Shown here piece after piece: positions 42,458 to 50,150 of a DNA stretch of 64,000 nt. How positions within the stretch are numbered: the first letter of the stretch is position 1; every line of letters starts with the position of its first letter. Source of the DNA: Kibdelosporangium sp. MJ126-NF4. Its GTDB lineage: Bacteria; Actinomycetota; Actinomycetes; Mycobacteriales; Pseudonocardiaceae. The stretch spans positions 248,001 to 312,000 of the forward strand of contig NZ_CDME01000002.1 of assembly GCF_000826545.1 (NCBI RefSeq), written 5' to 3'. Made by a program: the position numbers and the translations under genes. The notes beneath the pieces were generated by a model that saw nothing but the letters and a program-made list of their open reading frames with translations, did no database searches and was not told where the DNA came from.

Positions 42458-43566
42458 GCCTTCGTATCGCGCAGGTGGCGACCATGGGTTTCCCGGTGCC
42501 GCCGAGGGGATACGGCAGCGTCGAGAAGGTCGTACACGCGTTGACCGAGACGTTGGTCGACGAGGACCACGACGTCCTGCTCATCGCGGCCCAAGGCAGC
42601 GCGTCGTCTGCGCGGTTGCACGAGGTACCAGGCACACCATGGGCGTTCAACCGTGTCGGCGAGAGCACCCACAGCCTGGTCGACCGGATGCGCGTGGTCC
42701 GGCACATCCGGAATGTGCTGCTGCGTCACATCGACGAGCTGGACATCGTGCACTTCCACTCGGCGTGGATGGCGGAGGCCCTGCAGCCGTCCCTCCCGAT
42801 CCCGTCGGTGACCACGCTGCACATGCAACTGGACACCGCGGCCAACCGGGACATGCTCGGCAAGTGGGACGCGGGGCCGCTGGTGTCGGTGAGCGACGCG
42901 CAACGGCAGGGCGTCCGCGATCTCGACCTGCCGTGGCTCGCGACTGTCTACAACGGGCTCCCGTTGAGCGAGACGACGTGGCTCGGCTCCGGAGAAGGCG
43001 GCTATCTCGCGTTCCTCGGCATGCTCTCGCCGGTGAAGGATCCGGCCAGTGCGATGCGCGCGGCCATCGATGCCGACATTCCGCTGCGCGTGGCGGGCCC
43101 GGCGCCGTGGTACGAGGGCGACTACATGCGTGAGGTGCTGAATCCGTTGCTGGCGCACCCGTTGGTCGAGTGGATCGGCGAGATCGGGGACGCGGAACGA
43201 GGCGCGTTCCTCGGTGACGCGGTGGGCAGCGTGTGTACCACGCCCGGACCCGAGCCAGGTTCGCTCGCGATCATCGAGTCTCTCGCGTTCGGCACACCGG
43301 TGATCGGCAGGCACGTCGGTGTCCCGCCGGAGATGGTGCACGACGCGATCCACGGCTATCTGGCCACCACCGACGGCGAACGGGAAGCGGCCTGCCGTGC
43401 GCTGGACCGGATAAGTCGCAGCACGTGCCGGACGTGGGCGTTGCAACGGTTCTCCCAGCAACGCATGGCACAGGACTACGTGCGCGTGTACGAGACCGTG
43501 CTCGGCGGCTACCTGGCGTCGCGGACGGCTGGCGGCCACCAGGCGGCATCGCCTCGGTTGCGGTAG
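42454..43566 (+). CDS. GT4-family glycosyltransferase
   Basis: 370 residues, ATGA-coupled to the P450. N-terminal 'RIAQVATMGFPVPPRGYGSVEKVVHALTETLV' is the acceptor-side start of retaining GT4 enzymes. The C-terminal donor site 'PEPGSLAIIESLAFGTPVIG' has the E-x7-E motif. 'YLAFLGMLSPVKDPASAMRAA' is the usual Rossmann start of the second half. It may attach a sugar or join the cyclitol to the scaffold. It ends 1 bp from the converging F420-oxidoreductase gene. Confidence 0.87.
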   Translation: MSLRIAQVATMGFPVPPRGYGSVEKVVHALTETLVDEDHDVLLIAAQGSASSARLHEVPGTPWAFNRVGESTHSLVDRMRVVRHIRNVLLRHIDELDIVHFHSAWMAEALQPSLPIPSVTTLHMQLDTAANRDMLGKWDAGPLVSVSDAQRQGVRDLDLPWLATVYNGLPLSETTWLGSGEGGYLAFLGMLSPVKDPASAMRAAIDADIPLRVAGPAPWYEGDYMREVLNPLLAHPLVEWIGEIGDAERGAFLGDAVGSVCTTPGPEPGSLAIIESLAFGTPVIGRHVGVPPEMVHDAIHGYLATTDGEREAACRALDRISRSTCRTWALQRFSQQRMAQDYVRVYETVLGGYLASRTAGGHQAASPRLR

Positions 43567-43567
43567 G

Positions 43568-44452
43568 TCAGAGCTCGTGGACGACGGGCAGCACGTCGGC
43601 TGCGATGTCGTGCAGCACGGAGGGATCGCCCGCGTACACGCCTGATTCCCGTGGCCAGTGCACGACCAGGTGTGTGATCCCGGCTTTCGCGTACGCCTCG
43701 GCCAACGCGAGGCAGTCGCTCGCCGACCGGAGCGGATCGCCCGCCCACGCCGTGGTCACGAAGATCCGGTCCAGGTCGTCGAAGGAGCGATCCACCCGAT
43801 CACAGGCCCGGCGCAGCATCTGCGTCTGCTCGGTGACGACGGACAGGCATTCGTCCGGACGGTAGTCACGCGACCAGTCGGTCGGCCCCATCGTGATCCA
43901 CGCGTCGCCGTACCGCGCTGCCAAGGCCGTGCCGCGTCGACCCGACGCGGCGACGGCCAGTGACGGCGGTGAGCACGGACGCATGTGCGCGTCGGTCACC
44001 GCGTAGAAACGTCCTGAGTGGCTGGACACCGGCGCGTGCAACAACTGGTCGGTCAGCCTGACGTACTCGGCGAAACGGTCCGCCCGTTGCGCGGCGGTCA
44101 ACGGCTCGCGGTCCACGACCATCGCATCCCCCGCACCGGCCGAACCAGCGCCGACACCGAGGACGAAGCGGCCACCGGCGATGTCGTTGATGGTGACCGC
44201 GTCCTTGGCCATCACCACGGGATGCCGCAGATTGGGCGAGGCCACCATGACACCGATGGCCATCCTGGTGGTCACCGCCGCGGCCGCGGACAGCACGGGC
44301 ACTGACGAGTACCAGTCGCCGTCGCTGAGGCTCCGCCACCACAGATGGTCGTAGGTCCACGCCGAGTCGAAGCCGAGATCCTCCACGGCGCGCCACCGTC
44401 TCGCGTTGTCCGGCCATGACGTCTCCGGCAGGATCAGCACACCGAGCCGCAC
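43568..44452 (-). CDS. LLM-class F420-dependent oxidoreductase, LmbY-like candidate
   Basis: 294 residues. 'MRLGVLILPETSWPDNARRW', 'TYDHLWWRSLSDGDWYSS', 'VMVASPNLRHPVVMAKDAVTINDIAGGRFVLGVGAG' and 'GRRGTALAARYGDAWI' are the luciferase-like monooxygenase signatures of the F420 subgroup. Its length equals that of LmbY-type F420-dependent reductases that reduce the endocyclic double bond in 4-alkyl-proline biosynthesis. It is the last gene of an operon containing an LmbU-type regulator, supporting this role; other F420 reductions remain possible. Confidence 0.78.
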   Translation of the reverse strand: MRLGVLILPETSWPDNARRWRAVEDLGFDSAWTYDHLWWRSLSDGDWYSSVPVLSAAAAVTTRMAIGVMVASPNLRHPVVMAKDAVTINDIAGGRFVLGVGAGSAGAGDAMVVDREPLTAAQRADRFAEYVRLTDQLLHAPVSSHSGRFYAVTDAHMRPCSPPSLAVAASGRRGTALAARYGDAWITMGPTDWSRDYRPDECLSVVTEQTQMLRRACDRVDRSFDDLDRIFVTTAWAGDPLRSASDCLALAEAYAKAGITHLVVHWPRESGVYAGDPSVLHDIAADVLPVVHEL

Positions 44453-44455
44453 CGG

Positions 44456-45517
44456 TCAGCCCCGTCGCGGAGTCAACTCGTAGAAGCACGTCCGCGGCCC
44501 GGCCACGGCGTTGGTGTAGATCCGGCGGCAGGACAGCGAGGTCCTGCCGAACACCTCGAGCCACCCTGCCCGGTCGCGGGGGATACCTTGCGCGGTCAGC
44601 ACATGCACCAGGAAGAAATCGGAGTCGTTCTCCCGGTTGTCGTAGCGCAGTTCCGGTTCGCCGAGAAGCAGGACCTTGTCGCCGGTGAGTACCTCGGCGT
44701 ATCGGTCCAGGATGTCCACCACGGCCTGCTCGCCGTCACGGAACTGTTCGTGCAGCACACCGACACCGCAGATCACGTCCGCGGCGCGGCACGACTCCGG
44801 CCAGGTGTCCGGCTGGAACGCGTCGGCGACGACGAACTCAGCCCGGTCGGCCATCCCGTTGGCCGCGGCACGCTGCTGGGCGGCGTCGATCGCGGCAGGT
44901 GCGATGTCGATGCCCACACCGGACAGTTCAGGCTGCCGTGCGCACATCTCCACCAGCAGCGCGCCGCTGCCACAGCCCAGATCCAGCAGGCGAGTGGCGG
45001 ACGTCCCCCGCATCGCGGCACGCACGACCGCCGTGTACGACGTGGTGGTCACCGTCCCGGTGTGCTTGCTGAGCGAGCCGTCCGCGCGGGACACGTCCAC
45101 GCCGTAGGTCATCGTGCCCGTCAGCAGGCCGGTGATGTTGCGCGTGACCGGCGCGTAGGCCTCCATGTAGAAGCCGAGACGGGCCAACGCGATGGGCTCG
45201 GTCAACAAACGCCCGCGGTGGCTGAGCCGGTAGCTGCCTCGCCAGTCGTCCAGCACGCCGCCGACTGCCAGGTAGCGCAGCAATCCGGTGCCCACCCGTT
45301 CGTCCATCCCGTCCAGCAGCTCGTCGATCTTCCTCGGCTCGGTACCCCGCAACCGGTCGAGCAGGCCGGACTTGGTGAGCGCCAGCAGCGCGTGGCACAT
45401 GTTCATCGAGCTGATCAAGTCCGGCATGCCGGAGAGGTGGTAGTTCTCCCACGCCCCGATCCGCTCGTCGTTCCACAGGTCGACGACCTCGGTCGCGGAC
45501 ACTGGAGTCTCAGGCAC
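44456..45517 (-). CDS. SAM methyltransferase with N-terminal dimerisation/winged-helix domain
   Basis: 353 residues. The N-terminal half ('LISSMNMCHALLALTKSGLLDRL', 'LLRYLAVGGVLDDWRGSYRLSHRGRLL') is the winged-helix dimer part of O-methyltransferase-type enzymes. The C-terminal half carries 'TRLLDLGCGSGALLVEMCARQPELSGVGIDIAPAAIDAAQ' (SAM motif I) and 'VICGVGVLHEQF'. It overlaps the LmbU-like gene by 8 bp and is 3 bp from the F420 enzyme, so it may methylate the proline-type intermediate or the final scaffold. Confidence 0.82.
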   Translation of the reverse strand: MPETPVSATEVVDLWNDERIGAWENYHLSGMPDLISSMNMCHALLALTKSGLLDRLRGTEPRKIDELLDGMDERVGTGLLRYLAVGGVLDDWRGSYRLSHRGRLLTEPIALARLGFYMEAYAPVTRNITGLLTGTMTYGVDVSRADGSLSKHTGTVTTTSYTAVVRAAMRGTSATRLLDLGCGSGALLVEMCARQPELSGVGIDIAPAAIDAAQQRAAANGMADRAEFVVADAFQPDTWPESCRAADVICGVGVLHEQFRDGEQAVVDILDRYAEVLTGDKVLLLGEPELRYDNRENDSDFFLVHVLTAQGIPRDRAGWLEVFGRTSLSCRRIYTNAVAGPRTCFYELTPRRG

Positions 45518-46121
45518 TGCGCCTCCTTACCGACACGCGTGTGGCGGGCTTGCCCGCGTTGTCGCACACGGCTGCGTTGAGCACCGAGGTGATCCACTCG
45601 GTGAGGTCGATGCCCGCGCTGTCCGCCGCGGCCGACCACCGCCGCACCTGGTCGCTCCTGAACGTCAGCTTCAACGAGGCGGCCGTGGGCACGCCGTCGG
45701 TGTCCTGCGTCGCGCTCGCGCGGACCTGGCGACGCAGCTCGTCACGTGGCCAGCGCATCCGTTCGGCGAAATCGAGCCAGTGGTCCTGGTCCGGCTGCGG
45801 CAGCGCGGCGACTTCGATGTGGTGCTGGAGGCTCAGCTTGGCGCGCCGCCGTGCGGGCGGGAACCGGCGCGCGGCCCACGCGTAGTTGCGCAGCGTCTGG
45901 TAGTCCAGGGACGTGTGCCGCATGGCACGCTTGTACCGGTCGGGGTACTTCCGTTCGCCGAACACGAGCCAGTCGCCCAGCCACCACACCGACGACTCCG
46001 ACACCGCGAGGATCTCCTCACCGAGCGCCCGCCACGTGTCGATACCCAGGTCTTCCGGCAGTACCAGGCTGGTGCGCGTAGTCCGTGCCTTCACCAGGCG
46101 TGGCGTCGTGGTGGTTGGCAT
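45510..46121 (-). CDS. LmbU-family transcriptional regulator
   Basis: 203 residues. 'RTSLVLPEDLGIDTWRALGEEILAVSESSVWWLGDWLVFGERKYPDRYKRAM', then 'TSLDYQTLRNYAWAARRFPPARRRAKLSLQHHIEVAALPQPDQDHWLDFAER', is the LmbU/HmrB-type pattern. These activate lincomycin, hormaomycin, novobiocin and related clusters through a C-terminal HTH. Being embedded between ATP-grasp and methyltransferase genes on the same strand, it is probably expressed from the SARP-type promoter at 47.4 kb, suggesting a regulatory cascade. Confidence 0.9.
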   Translation of the reverse strand: MPTTTTPRLVKARTTRTSLVLPEDLGIDTWRALGEEILAVSESSVWWLGDWLVFGERKYPDRYKRAMRHTSLDYQTLRNYAWAARRFPPARRRAKLSLQHHIEVAALPQPDQDHWLDFAERMRWPRDELRRQVRASATQDTDGVPTAASLKLTFRSDQVRRWSAAADSAGIDLTEWITSVLNAAVCDNAGKPATRVSVRRRSA

Positions 46122-46133
46122 CGGCGGTCTCCT

Positions 46134-47390
46134 TCATCGGGCCACGACGTCGACCGGTCGCGGCAGCTGCTGGTGTCGGGTCAGGCCCATGGCGGTGCCG
46201 AGCCGGTCGATGGCGGTTCGCAACTGGGCGTCGAGCACCTCGGCGTCCTCGCCCCAACCGGCGGCGTATCCCGCCCGGCCGTCCTCGCTCAACGGCAGCC
46301 TGACGTGTTGGCCCGGCGCGGCGAGCTGGTTGGCGACCTTCACGTCAGGCAGGTCGGCGAGCACGGTCGCGGGCGGCACGAACTTGCGTACCTGACCGCC
46401 GCCGACCAGGAACCGGACCTGCGCGAACGGCGTCACCGGCGCAGCTGGCCGACGCGTCAGCACCTCCAGTCCGAACGCGATGTCGGCCTGGACCTCGTAG
46501 AGGTTCACGCCCGTGACGCGGGCGGTCAGGTCGGGAACCAGCGCGCCACCGGGCCGGAACGTGGCCTCCAGCAGCGTCCACCGGTCGCCGGTGATCTTGA
46601 ACTCGGCCTGCATGACGCCCTCGCCGAGGCCGAGCGCGGTCACCACCTTGGCCATCGCGGGCCACGCTGTGGCCTGGTCCGGCTGGATCGCGGCGTAGGC
46701 GGCCGACACGGCGAGAAATCCCTCGGAGTCGGCGTAGTCCGCCTGGCAGACCGACACGAACACCGGCTTGCCGCCGGTCACCACGGCCTCGACGCAGACC
46801 TCCCGGCCACCGACGAAGTCCTCGGCCAGCACTGTGCGCGACGGCGACAACATGCGAACCACCGGCCACTGTTGCCGTGCCTCGCCCACATCGTCCACAC
46901 GCAGCACGCCCGCGCTGCCCGCACAGTCCACCGGTTTCAGCACCACCGGGCGGGACTCGCCATCGAAGAACCGGTCGAGATCGGCGCGTTCGCGAATGTG
47001 CTGCCAGCGCGGCACGTCCATGCCCGCGTCAGCGCAGAGACGGCGTTGCTCGAGCTTCGAACGCGCCACGTTCGCCGCGGCACGGCCGATTCCGGGCAGA
47101 CCGACCTCCTCGGCCACGGCGGCCGCGGTGACCTGTGAGTTGTCGGCGAGTGTCGTGACGCCGTCGCATGCCCTTGCCAGTTCGGCGATGCGTGTGATGT
47201 CGGCCGAGCCGTCCCGTGGATCCCACGGCACGAACTCGTGCACCATGTGCTCGTAGCGCCCGGTCGTGTACCCGTCGACGAGGACGATCTCGATCCCCAG
47301 CCGCTGCCAGAGAGCGAAGGCCGACTCCCGCATCGGGCTGGCGCCTGCGACCAGCAGTCGTCTGCCGGTGTGGCTCGGTTGGCCAGTCAT
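46134..47390 (-). CDS. ATP-grasp carboxylate-amine ligase
   Basis: 418 residues from ATG 47390. It begins 'RRLLVAGASPMRESAFALWQRLGIEIVLVDGY' (pre-ATP-grasp domain). The ATP-grasp core has 'RPVVLKPVDCAGSAGVLRVDD' (Lys and glycine-rich loop) and 'GVMQAEFKITGDRWTLLEATFRPGG' (metal-binding Glu). Enzymes of this class form amide or thioester bonds; in butirosin, BtrJ loads Glu onto a carrier protein. The divergent gene encodes a BtrH-like carrier fusion, so ligation to a carrier or amide coupling of the two halves is plausible. The start is fixed by the -10 box 7 nt upstream (leaderless). Confidence 0.82.
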   Translation of the reverse strand: MTGQPSHTGRRLLVAGASPMRESAFALWQRLGIEIVLVDGYTTGRYEHMVHEFVPWDPRDGSADITRIAELARACDGVTTLADNSQVTAAAVAEEVGLPGIGRAAANVARSKLEQRRLCADAGMDVPRWQHIRERADLDRFFDGESRPVVLKPVDCAGSAGVLRVDDVGEARQQWPVVRMLSPSRTVLAEDFVGGREVCVEAVVTGGKPVFVSVCQADYADSEGFLAVSAAYAAIQPDQATAWPAMAKVVTALGLGEGVMQAEFKITGDRWTLLEATFRPGGALVPDLTARVTGVNLYEVQADIAFGLEVLTRRPAAPVTPFAQVRFLVGGGQVRKFVPPATVLADLPDVKVANQLAAPGQHVRLPLSEDGRAGYAAGWGEDAEVLDAQLRTAIDRLGTAMGLTRHQQLPRPVDVVAR

Positions 47391-47397
47391 GGCAGTG

Positions 47398-47440
47398 ATG
47401 CTCGTCGGGGCCGATACACCGCCTGTACACGGTCGATACG
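47398..47440 (-). promoter_or_regulatory. SARP-type triple heptamer array and -10 for the ATP-grasp operon
   Basis: Minus strand: CGTATCG (47440-47434), TGTACAG (47429-47423) and TGTATCG (47418-47412), exactly 11 bp apart, then 8 bp to GAGCAT (47403-47398). ATG 47390 follows after 7 nt. The same design as the other two leaderless minus-strand promoters. Confidence 0.72.
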
Positions 47441-47460
47441 TGCGCATGTATGTGCCGCGA

Positions 47461-47503
47461 CACATCGCCGATGTATGGCCGGTGTATGTGCCGGGTCCAG
47501 GCT
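47461..47503 (+). promoter_or_regulatory. SARP-type heptamer array and -10 for the carrier/ligase operon
   Basis: CACATCG (47461-47467), TGTATGG (47472-47478) and TGTATGT (47483-47489) at 11-bp steps, then 8 bp to CAGGCT (47498-47503), identical to the -10 at 29145. The TGTATGG/TGTATGT pair also equals the pair in front of the LanB-like gene. An additional TGTATGT stands at 47447-47453 out of phase. Confidence 0.75.
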
Positions 47504-47532
47504 GGGAAGCCAGGACGTCGAAGGAGAGACCC

Positions 47533-48687
47533 GTGTCGGCACCGGAATGGAAGGCGGCCACGCGGCACCACTGGGACACCACGTTGTCCGGGCTGCGCGC
47601 GGACGCGCTCGACTGCTTGCAGAACAACATGGCTCTGCTTGCAGACCGTGCGCACGGCCCGGAAACGCACCTGGCGCTCGGGTGCCGGTGGCGGTTCCCC
47701 GAGCCTGACGCGGACGGCGCTGTCCAGGTCCAGGTGCCGGTCGCCGATCGGCTGGCCGACGCGGCGACGTTGCTCGGACTGCGCATCGATACCGCTGTCC
47801 GCGAACAGGACACGCCGCTTTATGTGATCGCGGACGCGTTCGCTTTGCCCTGGCTGCCGTACGCCGGTCACTCGCACATGTCGCACAGCTTCCTCATCGA
47901 GCCGCTCGATGACGAGTTCCTCGTGGTGGACGCGTATCACAACGACACCGAATGGGGATCCGCGCGGCCAGGAGCATGGACGCTCTCCGCTGCGGCGGTG
48001 GACCAGATCCTCGAAAATGACGTGACCACATTGGACATCCGGCCGAGCGGGGATCCTGCCCGGCTGGACACGACGCAAGTCCTGGCGGCCAACGCGGCCA
48101 ACGCGCGAGCGGCCCAGCCCGCTGTCGAGGCGTACATCGCACAGCTGCGCGAACATCTGGCCGAGCCTGGTGTCATCGACCAGATCGTCATGGACATCTG
48201 GTTGCTGAGCCGCGAACGGTCACTGCACGCGGCCTGGCTGGCCGCGCCTCAGGTGTCGGTGCGCGCCGAGGCATGGCAGCGGCTGGCCACGCAGAGTTAC
48301 CTGGTGTCACGGCGAATGCGTCGCGGCGGACCGCCGAACACCGTGCTGATCGACGACCTGGCGCGTCTGTTGCACGACGATGTCACGCTTGCCATCCAGC
48401 TCGCTGAATCGTCCACAGAGGACGATAGTGTGGACGCCGCCGTGGTGTCGGAGTTGTGCGGGACGCTCGGCCTCGACGAGTCGGTCGTACGGGCAGAGGA
48501 CACGCTGCGGTCGTTGCCCGGATTCAACTCCTTCCGCCTGGTGGACGCGATCGACCGGATCGAACACCGGCTCGGCGTCCACCTTCCCGGTGATCTCGCC
48601 GTCGACGACCTGCGCGATGTCGCCGGGCTCTGCCGGTTGTTCCGAACCGCCCGGCAGCGAGCCCAGGTGGTGAGCACCGGATCATGA
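47533..48687 (+). CDS. BtrH-like acyltransferase fused to a C-terminal carrier domain
   Basis: 384 residues from GTG 47533, behind AAGGAGA. Residues 1-265 resemble the BtrH N-terminal (papain-like) fold: Cys28 in 'ALDCLQNN', His118 in 'HMSHSFLIEP' and Asp133 in 'VVDAYH' could form the catalytic set. BtrH moves an acyl chain from a carrier protein to an aminoglycoside amine. Residues 300-375 form an acyl-carrier domain with phosphopantetheine Ser333 in 'GFNSFRLVDAIDRIEHRLG'. The fusion suggests that the acyl donor is delivered in cis. It heads an operon of at least nine coupled genes. Confidence 0.68.
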   Translation: MSAPEWKAATRHHWDTTLSGLRADALDCLQNNMALLADRAHGPETHLALGCRWRFPEPDADGAVQVQVPVADRLADAATLLGLRIDTAVREQDTPLYVIADAFALPWLPYAGHSHMSHSFLIEPLDDEFLVVDAYHNDTEWGSARPGAWTLSAAAVDQILENDVTTLDIRPSGDPARLDTTQVLAANAANARAAQPAVEAYIAQLREHLAEPGVIDQIVMDIWLLSRERSLHAAWLAAPQVSVRAEAWQRLATQSYLVSRRMRRGGPPNTVLIDDLARLLHDDVTLAIQLAESSTEDDSVDAAVVSELCGTLGLDESVVRAEDTLRSLPGFNSFRLVDAIDRIEHRLGVHLPGDLAVDDLRDVAGLCRLFRTARQRAQVVSTGS

Positions 48688-50150
48688 GCCTGCTGCACGA
48701 ATTGCTGGACACCACGGCGGAACGCCAGCCGGACCGGCCCGCGGTCCGCTGCGGCGAGGCAGAGCTGACCTACCGGTCGTTGACGGCACACTCCGAGCGG
48801 ATCGCCGCCTGGCTGAGGTCGGTCGGCGTCCGGCGCCAAGATCGAGTCATTGTCGCGCTGCCGATTGACGTGCTGGTGCCTGCCGTGCTGTACGCGTGCT
48901 CGCGCGTCGGCTGCGTGTTCGTCGTGCTGCGCGAGGACACACCGGCCACCGTGGCCGCGCACGTCCTCGACGACGCACAACCAGCGCTCGTGCTGACTGA
49001 GCCGACGACACTGGCCGATCTCGCCGAACGCCGTGGAATCGCCTGCCACGGCTGGGATGTACTCAGGTCCGCCGACGCCGAGCGACTGCCGGTCGGTGGG
49101 CCGGTCGAGGTCGATCCTGTGTGCTTCATCTACACCTCGGGCACCACGGCCATGCCGAAAGCCGTGGTCTCCACCCATCAGCAGGCCACGTTCGCCGTGC
49201 GGGCGATCCAATCCCAACTGGCCTACCAGGCCGACGATGTGGTGTACGGCGTGCTGCCGCTGTCCTTCGACTACGGCCTCTACCAGATCTTCCTGGCCAC
49301 GGCGGCCGGATCGGTGCTGCACCTCGCGGTGGCAGGCGGCCACCGGGTCGCGCTCGACCTGCACGACACAGGCGCGACTGTCCTGCCCGCCGTCCCGTCG
49401 CTCGTTGCCAACCTCGCCAAACTGCTCTCCCGACGGCCACAATCGTTGCCACGTCTGCGTCTTCTCACCAACACCGGCGCGGCGATGCCCACAGACCTGC
49501 TCACCGTGCTGCGTGAGCGTCTTCCCGCGCTCCGCGTTCAGCTGATGTACGGCCTGACCGAGTGCAAACGGGCGACCATCATGCCGAAGGACGAGGACCT
49601 GCGTCGACCAGGCGCGTGTGGCCGTGCACTGCCCGGCACGGAAGTGTTCGTCGTCGATCCGGACGGCACACGGCTGCCCACCGGCGAGATCGGGGAAGTG
49701 GTCGTCCGCGGGCCGAACGTGATGGCCGGATACTGGCGCAGGCCCGAGTTGACCGCCCACCGGTTCCCGCGCGCCGACGACCTGTTTCCCCAGTTGAGGA
49801 CCGGTGACTACGGCTGGCTGGACGACGATGGCTACCTGTACTTCGCCGGACGCCGCGACGACCTGTACAAGGAGCGCGGATTCCGCGTGAGCACCGTCGA
49901 GGTGGAGGCCGCCGCACACCGGATTCCCGGAGTGGACGCGGCCGTCGTCCTGCCGCCGAGCGGCGGACAAGAAGGCGCGACACTGCTGGCACAGGGCGAC
50001 GTGACCGCTGAGGACGTGCTACGCGCGTTGCGTGATCACCTCGACGAGGTCAAGATCCCGGCGCGCTGCGTGATCGTGCCCGAGATCCCGCTCAACGCCA
50101 ACGGCAAGGTTGCCCGATCCGCGCTGGCAGGCCTGGCAGGTGCGGGATGA
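48684..50150 (+). CDS. AMP-dependent amino-acid/acyl ligase (adenylation domain)
   Basis: 488 residues, ATGA-coupled to the preceding gene. Motifs: 'FIYTSGTTAMPKAVVSTHQ' (P-loop), 'LMYGLTECKRATIMP' (A5-like), 'RTGDYGWLDDDGYLYFAGRRDDLYKERGFRVSTVEVE' (A7-A8) and C-terminal 'NANGKVARSAL' (catalytic Lys). It is of free-standing ligase size, activating a carboxylate as AMP ester and loading a carrier. Next to a PLP decarboxylase and an ACP, its substrate is probably an amino acid later decarboxylated on the carrier. Confidence 0.88.
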   Translation: MSLLHELLDTTAERQPDRPAVRCGEAELTYRSLTAHSERIAAWLRSVGVRRQDRVIVALPIDVLVPAVLYACSRVGCVFVVLREDTPATVAAHVLDDAQPALVLTEPTTLADLAERRGIACHGWDVLRSADAERLPVGGPVEVDPVCFIYTSGTTAMPKAVVSTHQQATFAVRAIQSQLAYQADDVVYGVLPLSFDYGLYQIFLATAAGSVLHLAVAGGHRVALDLHDTGATVLPAVPSLVANLAKLLSRRPQSLPRLRLLTNTGAAMPTDLLTVLRERLPALRVQLMYGLTECKRATIMPKDEDLRRPGACGRALPGTEVFVVDPDGTRLPTGEIGEVVVRGPNVMAGYWRRPELTAHRFPRADDLFPQLRTGDYGWLDDDGYLYFAGRRDDLYKERGFRVSTVEVEAAAHRIPGVDAAVVLPPSGGQEGATLLAQGDVTAEDVLRALRDHLDEVKIPARCVIVPEIPLNANGKVARSALAGLAGAG

